From NCBI GenBank assembly GCA_017694335.1, contig JADIMZ010000085.1:1-47870 (forward strand): DNA of 47,870 nucleotides, read 5' to 3'. Every line of letters starts with the position of its first letter. Position 1 is the stretch's first letter. The notes beneath the pieces were generated by a model. The model saw only the letters and a list, made by a program, of their open reading frames with translations, was not told the DNA's origin and did no database searches. The position numbers were made by a program, and so were the translations under genes. Positions 34,186 to 43,183 of the stretch are shown piece after piece. Source of the DNA: Candidatus Pullibacteroides excrementavium. GTDB taxonomy: Bacteria > Bacteroidota > Bacteroidia > Bacteroidales > P3.

Positions 34186-35076
34186 ATGAAACGGTTCACC
34201 TATCTGTTTTCCTTTTGTCTTTTCGTCTTCTCCCCGCTGATATGCCATGCTCAAAAAAGCATCAAGGTCAGCGGGGAATATGTCTACCATGCGCCCAAAA
34301 GCGAGAGCCCGATCCAGGCGGAACGGACAGCTATCCAAAGAGCCAGGATACAGGCGTTAGCGGATTTCTTTGGAACCCGAATGCAGGATATCACGGTAAC
34401 GACAATGCATTCCGATGATGGAAAATCCGATATCAGCCTTCAAAAAGCGATCGAGAGTTCCGTCAAAGGGGAATGGATTGCCGATGAAAAGGATCCGGAA
34501 GTGGAATTTCTCGGATATGAAAACGGCATGATGGTTTTCAAGGCCCGCGTATGGGGCATTGCCCGTGAATTACCGGACAAGAGTTTTGCTACGGATGTCA
34601 GAATCCTGCGCAATATGCCGGATCTTCGGAACGAAAGCCTTGAATTCACCGATGGGGACGACATATTCGTCTACTTCCAATGCCCGGCAGACGGATACCT
34701 GTCCGTCTACTTGGTGGATGAAAACCAGCAGGCAAACCTTATTTACCCCTACCGGCAGTTGCAAGAGAATGCCGCCTCTCCTGTTGAAGGAGGCAGGGAA
34801 TATTACCTGTTTTCACGCCAAATGGCAGCAGGCAATGCCAATCTCGTGGATGAATATCAGATATTCACTACCGAAAGCCTCGCCTATAACGACTTTTTCA
34901 TCCTGTTTTCGACACAGCCTTTCAATACCTGCCTGAATCGAACAGCCGGAGACTGGAATCCGGAAAAGAGCCGGAGCGTTCCTTACGCCGAATTCCAGCA
35001 ATGGCTGACAGAATCGCATGCAGTGAACCCGCGAATGAAAATTGTCCGGATTCCAATCCTCATAAGAAAGAAATGA
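34186..35076 (+). CDS. Exported DUF4384-type protein
   Basis: 296 aa. Signal peptide FTYLFSFCLFVFSPLICHAQ. The N-terminal part (QAERTAIQRARIQALADFFGTRMQDITVTT, then GEWIADEKDPEVEFLGYENGMMVFKARVWG) resembles the LPP20-like domain of the preceding gene. The C-terminal half (FTDGDDIFVYFQCPADGYLSVYLVDENQQANLIYPYRQ, EYQIFTTESLAYNDFFILFSTQPF) is a DUF4384-like beta domain, often found beside caspase-like proteases and Ser/Thr kinases in bacteria. 26 bp after the LPP20-like gene, 8 bp before the caspase gene start. Confidence 0.78.
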   Translation: MKRFTYLFSFCLFVFSPLICHAQKSIKVSGEYVYHAPKSESPIQAERTAIQRARIQALADFFGTRMQDITVTTMHSDDGKSDISLQKAIESSVKGEWIADEKDPEVEFLGYENGMMVFKARVWGIARELPDKSFATDVRILRNMPDLRNESLEFTDGDDIFVYFQCPADGYLSVYLVDENQQANLIYPYRQLQENAASPVEGGREYYLFSRQMAAGNANLVDEYQIFTTESLAYNDFFILFSTQPFNTCLNRTAGDWNPEKSRSVPYAEFQQWLTESHAVNPRMKIVRIPILIRKK

Positions 35077-35084
35077 CAATAAAT

Positions 35085-37184
35085 ATGAAAAGAATCGCAT
35101 TCATACTTTTCGTCTCGATATGGCCTGCCTTGCTGACAGCCCAGGAACTTTTCCCGAAAACGAACGGGAAAGGAGCCTGGGGATTTTGCGACGCCAATGG
35201 AGCCTGGGTAATAAAACCCAAGGCGAAATACGAACTTGTCCGCTCTTTCTCCGAAGGTTTTGCCCAAGTAAAGGCAAACGGGCTGTGGGGATATATCAAC
35301 CAATCCGGGAAACAAGTCGTTCCATGCCGCTACAAAGACTGCGGCCCTTTCCATGGCGGGCTGGCTTATGCATGCCAGAACAAGAGCTACGGGTATATCG
35401 ACACGAACGGGACAATGGCCATACCCGCTTCCTATGCCAAGGCCAGATCGTTTTATCACGGCCTGGCGCTTGTCGCCATGCAAAGACCGGACGGGCAACT
35501 CGTTTACGGCTATATTGATTCGCGTGGAGAAAATGTGATTCCATGCCGGTATTCCCGCGCTTACGATTTCAGCAACGGACTGGCCTGCGTATTCGCCAAC
35601 GGGGAGGGGTATTTCATCGATACCGCAGGACAGGTCTGGTTCGGGCCTTTCCAGGAGGACCCCTATTCTTCATTGCTTTCTATCGAAAAAGACACCGCTT
35701 TGTCATGGGCGTTCCCGGCCGCGTCCTGGCAGGATCAAAGAGGCTCAAAGGTCTATATATCGGATAAGACCGTAAGGGAGGCCATCTTGAAAAAGAAATC
35801 CCAAAAACGCATGATGGCATCCCGGCAAAGGATTTCAAAAGAGATGCAAGACCAAAGTTTTTCGGATTTTGCACAAAAATACGTAGAACAAAACATCAAC
35901 CGATGGCAGAAAAAGGGCGAATTTGAAAAAATCGAAACCTACAGGAACCGGGTTTCGGATGAAAACCGGCAACTGGAAATAGAAAAATACCTGCAGGAAG
36001 CCAAGCAAGCCTATATTACGGAAAAAAGCGGCTTCCATCCATTGGAAATGAAACTAGGCAGCTACGATAGCGAAAATGAAGTATTCCTTATTCAAGAGGA
36101 ATTCTTCGGCGACATTTTGGTCCCTGTACCCATAGGCCAAGCATCCTATTTCAAGCAGCATTGGCCGCAAGCGGATGCGAAACCGGCCTATACGGTTGCC
36201 GACGACCGGATCGCCTTGAAATCGATACGATTCATGTTCCCGGACAGCAGCGTTTTCCTATACGACCGTTCAAGAGAACTGGAGCACATGGAATATGAAA
36301 TAGACTATCATTTCGACCCTATAGAAATCGATATGCCAGCCGTCTCTTCATCGCAACCCCAACCGGCCAAGATTTCAAAGAAGCATCTTTCGGTTTCCAT
36401 CGGGAAATCGGATATCGATGTCAAAATTCCGGAAACCGATGTCCGCAGAGACCAGACTTTCGCCATCATCATAGCCAACGAGAACTACATGCAGCTCAGT
36501 CCTGTCCCATACGCCATAAACGATGGAGAAGTATTCGGCAAGTACTGCCATAAGACATTGGGAATTCCCCTGTCCAATATCCGATCATACTACGATGCCA
36601 CATACGGAACCTTATTGCTGGCCATGAAAGACCTCGTAGACATAGCCAATGCTTACCAGGGAGAAATCGATGTCATCTTTTACTATGCAGGCCATGGCGC
36701 TCCCGACGAGAATACGAAAGAAGCCTATATCGTCCCGACGGACGCCTACGATGCCGACCCGGCCATCTGTTATTCCATCAACCGGCTTTACCAGGAGCTT
36801 GGAGAAATAAAAGCCCGTTCCATAACCGTATTCCTGGATGCATGTTTCAGCGGAGCCGATAGAAACGGGAGCATGCTGGCCTCCTCGCGAGGTATCGCGT
36901 TGAAACCGCAGACCAACATGCCATCGGGAAATACGATTGTCTTCAGCGCGGCTTCCGACAACGAATCGGCGCATTCTTTCGACGAGAAAGGGCATGGGCT
37001 TTTCACCTATTTCCTGCTGAAGAAGATACAGGAATCCAAAGGGAATGTGAACTACTTGGATTTGGGAAATTACATCATTGAAAATGTAAAACGCCAATCG
37101 GTTGTCATCAACCGGCGCAGCCAATCCCCTTGCATCATCCCCTCCCCCCATCTCCAGTTCGACTGGAAACAGGCCCAATTATGA
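35085..37184 (+). CDS. Exported WG-repeat and caspase-like (metacaspase-type, C14) protease
   Basis: 699 aa from ATG 35085 (eight bases after the DUF4384 stop), the start of a signal peptide FILFVSIWPALLTAQ; an earlier in-frame ATG at 35001 overlaps the upstream gene. Residues about 28-190 are WG-type repeats (GAWGFCDANGAWVI, GLWGYINQSGKQVVPCRY, YGYIDTNGTMAIPASY, YGYIDSRGENVIPCRY). A helical linker (about 240-315) leads to the caspase-like domain (about 455-690): FAIIIANENY, catalytic His537 in YYAGHG, Cys587 in DACFSG, and SAASDNESAH. The dyad is intact, so proteolytic activity is likely. The signal peptide places it in the periplasm or at the surface. Convergent with the PhoR-like gene, 13 bp gap. 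Confidence 0.88.
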   Translation: MKRIAFILFVSIWPALLTAQELFPKTNGKGAWGFCDANGAWVIKPKAKYELVRSFSEGFAQVKANGLWGYINQSGKQVVPCRYKDCGPFHGGLAYACQNKSYGYIDTNGTMAIPASYAKARSFYHGLALVAMQRPDGQLVYGYIDSRGENVIPCRYSRAYDFSNGLACVFANGEGYFIDTAGQVWFGPFQEDPYSSLLSIEKDTALSWAFPAASWQDQRGSKVYISDKTVREAILKKKSQKRMMASRQRISKEMQDQSFSDFAQKYVEQNINRWQKKGEFEKIETYRNRVSDENRQLEIEKYLQEAKQAYITEKSGFHPLEMKLGSYDSENEVFLIQEEFFGDILVPVPIGQASYFKQHWPQADAKPAYTVADDRIALKSIRFMFPDSSVFLYDRSRELEHMEYEIDYHFDPIEIDMPAVSSSQPQPAKISKKHLSVSIGKSDIDVKIPETDVRRDQTFAIIIANENYMQLSPVPYAINDGEVFGKYCHKTLGIPLSNIRSYYDATYGTLLLAMKDLVDIANAYQGEIDVIFYYAGHGAPDENTKEAYIVPTDAYDADPAICYSINRLYQELGEIKARSITVFLDACFSGADRNGSMLASSRGIALKPQTNMPSGNTIVFSAASDNESAHSFDEKGHGLFTYFLLKKIQESKGNVNYLDLGNYIIENVKRQSVVINRRSQSPCIIPSPHLQFDWKQAQL

Positions 37185-37197
37185 GCACTGTGCCTGC

Positions 37198-38937
37198 TTA
37201 TTTCGACAAGGAGAAGATGAATTCCAAGCCATGATCCTTATACTTCCTGGCGGTAATCATTCCGCCGTGGAACTGTACCGCATTCTTGACAATGGCCAAA
37301 CCCAAGCCGGAACCGCCGTCCTTGCGGGTCCTGCCTTCGCTAACCCTGTAGAACCGATCGAAAAGCCGTGCCAGATGCACGTCATCCACCCCGCCCCCTG
37401 TATCGTAATAATCAAAATGATACAGGGTTGAATCCTGGTCATACATCTCGATATGGATCACAACGCCTTTGCCCGCATAATGCAACGAATTCTCCACCAA
37501 ATTCCGGAACAAGGCATAAAGCAAGGTACGGTTACCGTTCACCACCACGTTGTCCGTCAAGGCGTTCTCGAAGACAACCTCTTGGTTTTCCATGTCAATG
37601 CGCAGATCTTCGACCACCTCGGATACAATATCCTTCACTACTACCGGCTCTTTCTTGAACAAATCCGAAGCTTCTTCAATCTTGTTCAAAAAAGATACAT
37701 CTTGGATCAGGTCTGTCAAACGCAAGGTCTGGTTGTAAGCCCTTTCCAGGAAAAACTTGCGCTGGTCATCATCCATGCCGTTTTCCAGCACCGTCTCCAG
37801 ATAACCCCGGATGCTGCTGACCGGGGTCTTGAGCTCGTGCGCGATATTATTCGTCATTTCCTGCTTCAAAGCCTTGTTCTGCTCCAAACGGGTCACATCG
37901 TCCAGGCTCACTTCGAAGCCATTGTCGCTGAACACCAGGAGACGGACTTTGTATGTCCGTCCGTTCTTCTCCAGCACCGATGAATACGATGGCAATCGGG
38001 CATCATTAGGTTGCACCGGCATATTGGCATCGAGAAAATCTACCATTTCCTTGAACTCCGGAGAGGAGAAAATCCGTTGCATATCGAAAGTGGGCTCATC
38101 CAATATATTGCTGATATACTGAACAAAAAGAGCATTCGCATAAATCTTTTCACGTTGGGGGGAAAAGATGCAGATACCTTCTTGCACATAATGGAAATGG
38201 CGTATCAGCTTCTCTTGCAATACATTGATTTCGTCTCGGCTTTGCTGCAGTTGCTGGTAATTCCTGATAATCTTGCGCAACAACAGGCCCGTCTCGTTTT
38301 CGGGCAGCTTGAAATGCTCGTAGTCCAGATGGTCCGAACCGTCGGAATCCAAGAAGTCGCTGATTTTGACCAAGTTCCTCCTTAATATGTCCGAATGGAG
38401 CAAAATCAGGCATAAAGAAGCGAAAAACAACAGCAGTAGGAACAATGCAAACAAATTACTGGAAGTGAACAGGGTCTTGGAATATTCGAACGGCATATCC
38501 ATCCAAAGCATGAAATCCTCATACTGGCGGGCATAATAGAAATGCGGCTGTTTGGCCCCGAAAGGGACCCGGATTCCCGAGCCGATACCGGTAATCAATG
38601 CATTCTGCACCTCCGGTTCTTCGGAATAATCGGACATCACCCCATGGGCAGGATCCCCGATACGGTACTCCCCTGTCGGATTCAGAATGCAAATCTTCAC
38701 CTCCGGTATGATCAAATCCAAAGCTTCAGCCTGCGAGACAAACTTTTCCACGCTGTCCACAGGGTAATGCTGCATGAAACCGGCCGTCAAGTCGGATAGA
38801 ATGGCGAACTGGAAACGATAAAGTTCCTTGGAATGGTCCTTCTCCCGCTGCAGCTGAACCCAAGACAGCAGAAACCCGAAAAACAAAAACAAAAACACGC
38901 ATGCCAAAATCAGCTTGCTTCTGTAACTCACTCTCAT
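37198..38937 (-). CDS. phoR: PhoR-like sensor histidine kinase
   Basis: 579 aa. Two transmembrane helices (about 8-28 and 161-182) bound a periplasmic sensor of about 130 residues. A PAS-like region (about 245-345) follows. HisKA has the phospho-accepting His367 in IAHELKTPVSSIRGYLE; the ATPase has NRTLLYALFRNLVENSLHYAG (N box), DTGGGV and GGSGLGLAIVKNAVQFHGG. It is last in the phosphate cluster, 118 bp downstream of the response regulator, which supports a PhoR role (phosphate-starvation kinase); the ligand is inferred from context. Confidence 0.85.
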   Translation of the reverse strand: MRVSYRSKLILACVFLFLFFGFLLSWVQLQREKDHSKELYRFQFAILSDLTAGFMQHYPVDSVEKFVSQAEALDLIIPEVKICILNPTGEYRIGDPAHGVMSDYSEEPEVQNALITGIGSGIRVPFGAKQPHFYYARQYEDFMLWMDMPFEYSKTLFTSSNLFALFLLLLFFASLCLILLHSDILRRNLVKISDFLDSDGSDHLDYEHFKLPENETGLLLRKIIRNYQQLQQSRDEINVLQEKLIRHFHYVQEGICIFSPQREKIYANALFVQYISNILDEPTFDMQRIFSSPEFKEMVDFLDANMPVQPNDARLPSYSSVLEKNGRTYKVRLLVFSDNGFEVSLDDVTRLEQNKALKQEMTNNIAHELKTPVSSIRGYLETVLENGMDDDQRKFFLERAYNQTLRLTDLIQDVSFLNKIEEASDLFKKEPVVVKDIVSEVVEDLRIDMENQEVVFENALTDNVVVNGNRTLLYALFRNLVENSLHYAGKGVVIHIEMYDQDSTLYHFDYYDTGGGVDDVHLARLFDRFYRVSEGRTRKDGGSGLGLAIVKNAVQFHGGMITARKYKDHGLEFIFSLSK

Positions 38938-38968
38938 TCGTATTTTCTCCTAAAAGTTTCTTCGTACC

Positions 38969-38999
38969 GTACCCTTCCATCGGGCCGGGACAAGGGTAC
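38969..38999. repeat. Hairpin between response regulator and histidine kinase genes
   Basis: Perfect 8-bp inverted repeat GTACCCTT (38969-38976) / AAGGGTAC (38992-38999) with a 15-base loop, inside the 118-bp gap. It may set the ratio of regulator to kinase transcript; no T-tract. Confidence 0.45.
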
Positions 39000-39055
39000 T
39001 GATGATTTCATTTTCAGTTTCCGGCCCCATTGCAGGCCATCCGGGCTTCTCCGGT

Positions 39056-39754
39056 TTACAATGTGGAGAAATAGTAGCCGTAACCAGAACGGTTCATGAT
39101 GCGGCTTCCATATTCCCCCAACTTTTTCCGCAAGCGGGTAATATGCACGTCCACTGTTCTATCCAGCACGCAACCATCCTCGGGCCAAACCGTTTTCAAA
39201 ATCTCCTCTCTCGAATACACTCTATCCGGACACTCGAACAGAAGACGGAACAATTCAAATTCCCTCCGCGTCAACTGTACAGGCAAATTATTCACCAGCA
39301 CATCCTTACGGGAATAATCCACTTTCAGGTTCTCGTCTTCCCAATGCTTGGACGGCTCCGGAGCATGACTTCCGGTACGCAGATGCCTTGTCCGGTTCAG
39401 CAATGCTTTTACTCTGGCATTCACTTCCTTGATGGAAAAAGGCTTGGCAATGTAATCATCCGCGCCTAGGCTGAACCCGGTCAGCAAATCGTTTTCCGTG
39501 TCCTTGGCGGTCAAGAAAACAATAGGGACCGTCAGTTTTTTTTCCTTATGAATCTTGTTCGCCGTTTCAAATCCGTTGATTCCTCCCATCATTACGTCCA
39601 GCAGCACCAAGTCGAAAGAGGCATCCAGCTTCATCAAGGCATCTTCTCCCGAATAAGCCACTTCCACTTGATAACCTTCATTTTCCAAGTTGAATTGCAG
39701 AATCCGGCAGAGATCCTCTTCGTCATCCACAATCAATATCTTTGCTTTTTCCAT
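39056..39754 (-). CDS. phoB: PhoB-like OmpR-family response regulator
   Basis: 232 aa from ATG 39754, where MEKAKILIVDDEEDLCRIL begins the receiver; an extended frame to 39895 overlaps phoU and is rejected. The receiver has the acidic pocket DDEED, phospho-acceptor Asp53 in LLDVMMGG, Thr in FLTAKDTEND and Lys in YIAKPFSIKEV. The C-terminal winged helix (about 135-230) shows LTRREFELFRLLFECPDRVYSREEIL and VDVHITRLRKKLGEYG. Starts 14 bp after phoU. It likely activates the pst operon under phosphate limitation. Confidence 0.88.
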   Translation of the reverse strand: MEKAKILIVDDEEDLCRILQFNLENEGYQVEVAYSGEDALMKLDASFDLVLLDVMMGGINGFETANKIHKEKKLTVPIVFLTAKDTENDLLTGFSLGADDYIAKPFSIKEVNARVKALLNRTRHLRTGSHAPEPSKHWEDENLKVDYSRKDVLVNNLPVQLTRREFELFRLLFECPDRVYSREEILKTVWPEDGCVLDRTVDVHITRLRKKLGEYGSRIMNRSGYGYYFSTL

Positions 39755-39768
39755 AATAAAGCCCTGAT

Positions 39769-40467
39769 TTACATTATTTCCCGGGTATCCCGATGTTTCC
39801 AATCCCGGCCTTCCATTAAAAACAATGCCGACTCGGCAATATTGGTAGCATGGTCGGCAATCCGTTCCATGTTGTATGCCATACCGCTCATGCATACGAT
39901 ATCCCGCAAATCCTCCTGGTTCATATCCGCCACCGGCACCTCGATCAAACGCCGTGTTATCTCTTCCAGCAGGCTATCCGCCACGTTATCTTTGGCTATG
40001 GTATCCCGGGCCAGCAGATTGTCCTCGCAAGTAAATGCGAAAATCGCATTCTGCGCCATTTTTTCAGACACATTCAGAAGTTCGAACAGACGTCCCCGGA
40101 TGTCCACCAAAACCGGTGTCTCCGACTTGAGCTGCACGGCATATTCGGCCAAATTCTTGGTCAAGTCCCCCATCCGTTCCAGGTAGGACGACATATCGTG
40201 ATAAGCCATGATCTTGCGCAAATCGCTGGCTCTTGGTCCGTAAAGCACTATGCTGCGAACGATTTCCTCCCTCATCTTGACCTCCAATCCGTCCAGTACC
40301 TTCTCGTTCATGTCCAGCTCGTTCAGCTTCTCGTCCCGCAAATCGCCTTGGGACTTGTAGACTTTTTCCAGCAAATCGAACTGTTTGAGCACCAAGGTAG
40401 AGAACACCCTGAAGTCTTCATTCATCAATTCAATCGCTTGTTCTATCTTCGATTTCATCAATTCCAT
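39769..40467 (-). CDS. phoU: Phosphate-signalling protein PhoU
   Basis: 232 aa, all-helical with two three-helix bundle repeats. Family features: FSTLVLKQFDLLEKVYKSQ..., the metal-binding-type motif YHDMSSYLERMGDLTKNLAEYA in the first repeat and MSGMAYNMERIADHATNIAES in the second (E/DxxxD pattern). Cytoplasmic peripheral protein that links PstSCAB activity to the PhoR-PhoB pair and restrains the response when phosphate is plentiful. 77 bp downstream of pstB. Confidence 0.95.
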   Translation of the reverse strand: MELMKSKIEQAIELMNEDFRVFSTLVLKQFDLLEKVYKSQGDLRDEKLNELDMNEKVLDGLEVKMREEIVRSIVLYGPRASDLRKIMAYHDMSSYLERMGDLTKNLAEYAVQLKSETPVLVDIRGRLFELLNVSEKMAQNAIFAFTCEDNLLARDTIAKDNVADSLLEEITRRLIEVPVADMNQEDLRDIVCMSGMAYNMERIADHATNIAESALFLMEGRDWKHRDTREIM

Positions 40468-40544
40468 CTTTCTCTATTTTATCCCTTTGAAATTCCTGTT
40501 GCAAAAATCCCGTCCCCGAACCGATGCCTGGAAGCCATTGCTGC

Positions 40545-41348
40545 TTATCCGAACTGGCCGGAGAGATATTCCTCGGTGCGCTTGTCCCTCGGATTGGTGA
40601 ATATCGTCTGGGTATCCGAAAATTCCACCAATTCCCCCAGATACATGAACATGGAATCGTCCGATATCCGGGCCGCCTGCGACATATTGTGCGTCACAAT
40701 CAAAATGGTAAAATCCTTTTTGAGCTCCAGCAACATATCCTCGATCTTGCGCGTGGCTATCGGGTCGAGGGCCGATGTCGGCTCATCCATCAACAACACA
40801 CGCGGACGCAAAGCCACGGCACGGGCAATGCACAAGCGCTGCTGCTGCCCTCCCGACAAGAAGCTTCCCCTTTTCATCAGACTGTCTTTCACTTCATCCC
40901 AGAGTCCTACATCCTGCAAGGATTTTTGAACTATTTCGTCCTTTTGGGAACGGGAAATCCTGATGCCGTTCAACTTGTATCCGGCAAGCACGTTCTCGTA
41001 AATGCTCATGGTCGGAAAAGGATTGGGGCGCTGGAATACCATCCCGGCTTTCCTTCTCACCTCCATCGCATTCATCTGCAGCACATCCTTGCCATCCAAA
41101 AGAATCTGGCCCGTGGTCCTGATTTCCGGATAAAGCTCATGCATGCGGTTCACAGACCGCAACAAGGTACTCTTGCCGCAACCCGAAGGTCCCATGATAG
41201 CGGTAATGCTCTTTTCCTTGATAGCCGCATTCACGTTCTTCACCGCCCATTTCCCTTCCGTATAGGAAATGCTTACGTCCTTGAACTCCAAGATGCTGTG
41301 TTTCGCGCCATCCCTTGTCGTATCCTGTTTGTTTTCCATATTTATCAT
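40545..41348 (-). CDS. pstB: Phosphate ABC transporter ATP-binding protein
   Basis: 267 aa; MENKQ at the third codon pair (41339) is an alternative start. Walker [13 protein letters not shown]-loop [12 protein letters not shown] signature [19 protein letters not shown], Walker [14 protein letters not shown] and H-loop [12 protein letters not shown] are intact. The [17 protein letters not shown] motif is specific for PstB. Two copies energise import of inorganic phosphate through PstC/PstA. 39 bp after pstA. Confidence 0.97.
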   Translation of the reverse strand: MINMENKQDTTRDGAKHSILEFKDVSISYTEGKWAVKNVNAAIKEKSITAIMGPSGCGKSTLLRSVNRMHELYPEIRTTGQILLDGKDVLQMNAMEVRRKAGMVFQRPNPFPTMSIYENVLAGYKLNGIRISRSQKDEIVQKSLQDVGLWDEVKDSLMKRGSFLSGGQQQRLCIARAVALRPRVLLMDEPTSALDPIATRKIEDMLLELKKDFTILIVTHNMSQAARISDDSMFMYLGELVEFSDTQTIFTNPRDKRTEEYLSGQFG

Positions 41349-41387
41349 TCGTCAAAGTTACAAATACTATTCCATGCCTCTGCCTGG

Positions 41388-42260
41388 TCAGATCTTCCAT
41401 TTACGGGCAATCCGTTTGGCCAGAAGATTCAGCGTCAATATCAGCAGCAAGAGGAATAAGGATGTGCTCCAAATCAATCCGGCCAGGTTCGGGTCGTTAT
41501 AAAATTCCCAGATTTGCAATGGCAAAGCCGACATGGGGGCAAAGATATTCCATTCGATGGCCGATGCCCCGAGTGCTGTCAGCATCAAAGGCGCCGTTTC
41601 CCCAAGCACACGGGATACCGCCAACAAGATACCGGTAAAAAGCCCGCCGAAAGCCGAAGGAAGCAAAACCCGAAGGATCACGGTTGAATACGAAGCGCCC
41701 AATGCCAGACCGGCTTCCTTCAATGAACCCGGAAGCATCTTCAAGGTCTCTTCCGTGGATCGGATAATCAGAGGGAGCATCAACATGGCCAAGGCGATTC
41801 CTCCGGCGAAACCGGAATAGGACCCCAGAGGCTTCACCACCCATCCATAAATGATAAGACCGATGACAATGGAGGGCGTGCCTTGCAAAAGTTCCGCCAC
41901 CGACCGTACTATGCCCGAGAATTTCGATTCAGGATGCTCCGACAGCCGGATACCCGCCAGAATCCCGATGGGAACGGCTATGACGATAGCCATCAGCACC
42001 ATCAGCAAAGAACCGATCAAACCATTGGCCACCCCGCCCGGGATCAGGTCCCCTGCGTTGACAGCCATCATGGCTTCCAAGCTGTTCGGTGCTTCTTCCG
42101 TAAAAAAACTCCAGTTCAACTGCCGGTAGCCTTTTTTCAAGACTTCCCAGATAATCAAGACCAAAGGAATGGCCGTGAGACCGGAAAACAGGCAGACCCC
42201 CACAAAAAACACCCTGTCCTTAATCCAACGTGATTTCTTCACTCTTGTGTTCGATTCCAT
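41388..42260 (-). CDS. pstA: Phosphate ABC transporter permease PstA
   Basis: 290 aa, inner-membrane permease with six predicted helices (for example FFVGVCLFSGLTAIPLVLII, LIGSLLMVLMAIVIAVPIGILAGI, IVIGLIIYGWVV, LFLLLLILTLNLLA). It carries the EAA-type coupling loop SLKEAGLALGASYSTVILRVLLP. Pairs with PstC. Only one base separates its ATG from the pstC stop, so translation is coupled. Confidence 0.96.
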   Translation of the reverse strand: MESNTRVKKSRWIKDRVFFVGVCLFSGLTAIPLVLIIWEVLKKGYRQLNWSFFTEEAPNSLEAMMAVNAGDLIPGGVANGLIGSLLMVLMAIVIAVPIGILAGIRLSEHPESKFSGIVRSVAELLQGTPSIVIGLIIYGWVVKPLGSYSGFAGGIALAMLMLPLIIRSTEETLKMLPGSLKEAGLALGASYSTVILRVLLPSAFGGLFTGILLAVSRVLGETAPLMLTALGASAIEWNIFAPMSALPLQIWEFYNDPNLAGLIWSTSLFLLLLILTLNLLAKRIARKWKI

Positions 42261-42261
42261 C

Positions 42262-43119
42262 TTATTTTCCCCTTTGACGCTTCATAATCAGTTTGCCCAA
42301 AAAATTTATCATCGCCGTGATAATGAACAGCAGCAAGCCTATGGCAATCAACGAGCTCAATTTGATTCCCGATGCTTCCCCGAACTGATTGGCAATCACG
42401 CTGGCCATTGTATTTCCGGTATCTCCCAAGGAACGTGGAATCTGAATCGTGTTCCCGATCAACATGGTCACGGCCATCGTTTCCCCCAGCGCCCGCCCCA
42501 AAGCCAGCACATACCCGGCAAAAATACCGGAACCCGCCACGGGGAAAACCACGGTCCTGATCACTTCGAGCCGGGTCGCGCCCAAGCTATAGGCACCCTC
42601 TTTCAACTCATTGGGGACCATGCTTATGAATTCGGAACTTAAGGAAGAGGCATACGGGATAATCATAATGGCAAGGACTATCGATGAAGTCAACACGCCG
42701 AAACCCTGGTCGGACAGCCCCCAGGATTTCATCAACGGGCACAGGGTGTAAAACCCCCACAAGCCGTACACGATGGATGGAATCCCGGCCAGCAAATCCA
42801 CAATGCTCCCGACTACAGCAGCCAGCTTGGTCTTCTTGAAGTACTCTCCGGTAAAAAGGGCCACCGGCAACGAAAAAGGGATGCAGAGTACCAGCGCCAA
42901 GAAAGAAGTGTACAAGGTCCCCGTGACAAAAGCCCAAGCCCCGTACTCTTCTTTCCCCGCCGTGGGATCCCATTCGGCAGAAAACAGGAAGCGGAAAAAA
43001 CCGAACCGCCCGAAAGCCTGCCACGAACCGGAGACCAAGGAGTATATCATGGCGGCGCAAAGCAGCAGCACCAAGACACAAGCCCCGTACAAAAGTCCTC
43101 TGAAAATCTTGTCTTTCAT
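42262..43119 (-). CDS. pstC: Phosphate ABC transporter permease PstC
   Basis: 285 aa, inner-membrane permease. Helices include GLLYGACVLVLLLCAAMIYSLV, FVTGTLYTSFLALVLCIPFSLPVALF, IVLAIMIIPYASSL and LSSLIAIGLLLFIITAMINFLG; coupling loop NELKEGAYSLGATRLEVIRTVVFP. Also LLAGIPSIVYGLWGF, conserved in PstC. Follows pstS by 64 bp. Confidence 0.96.
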   Translation of the reverse strand: MKDKIFRGLLYGACVLVLLLCAAMIYSLVSGSWQAFGRFGFFRFLFSAEWDPTAGKEEYGAWAFVTGTLYTSFLALVLCIPFSLPVALFTGEYFKKTKLAAVVGSIVDLLAGIPSIVYGLWGFYTLCPLMKSWGLSDQGFGVLTSSIVLAIMIIPYASSLSSEFISMVPNELKEGAYSLGATRLEVIRTVVFPVAGSGIFAGYVLALGRALGETMAVTMLIGNTIQIPRSLGDTGNTMASVIANQFGEASGIKLSSLIAIGLLLFIITAMINFLGKLIMKRQRGK

Positions 43120-43183
43120 GTCCTCTTATCTAATCCCCCTGCGTCCACAGGGAACATCGGGACGAGGGAATGTCGAAGTGCTG

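Noticed and set aside
27024..37184. Type VI secretion regulatory cluster
   Set aside because: Kinase, FHA and PP2C resemble T6SS control proteins, but no Tss, Hcp, VgrG or ClpV homolog is present in the window.
39755..39895. N-terminal extension of the response regulator
   Set aside because: Overlaps phoU and adds 47 residues before a standard receiver-domain start.
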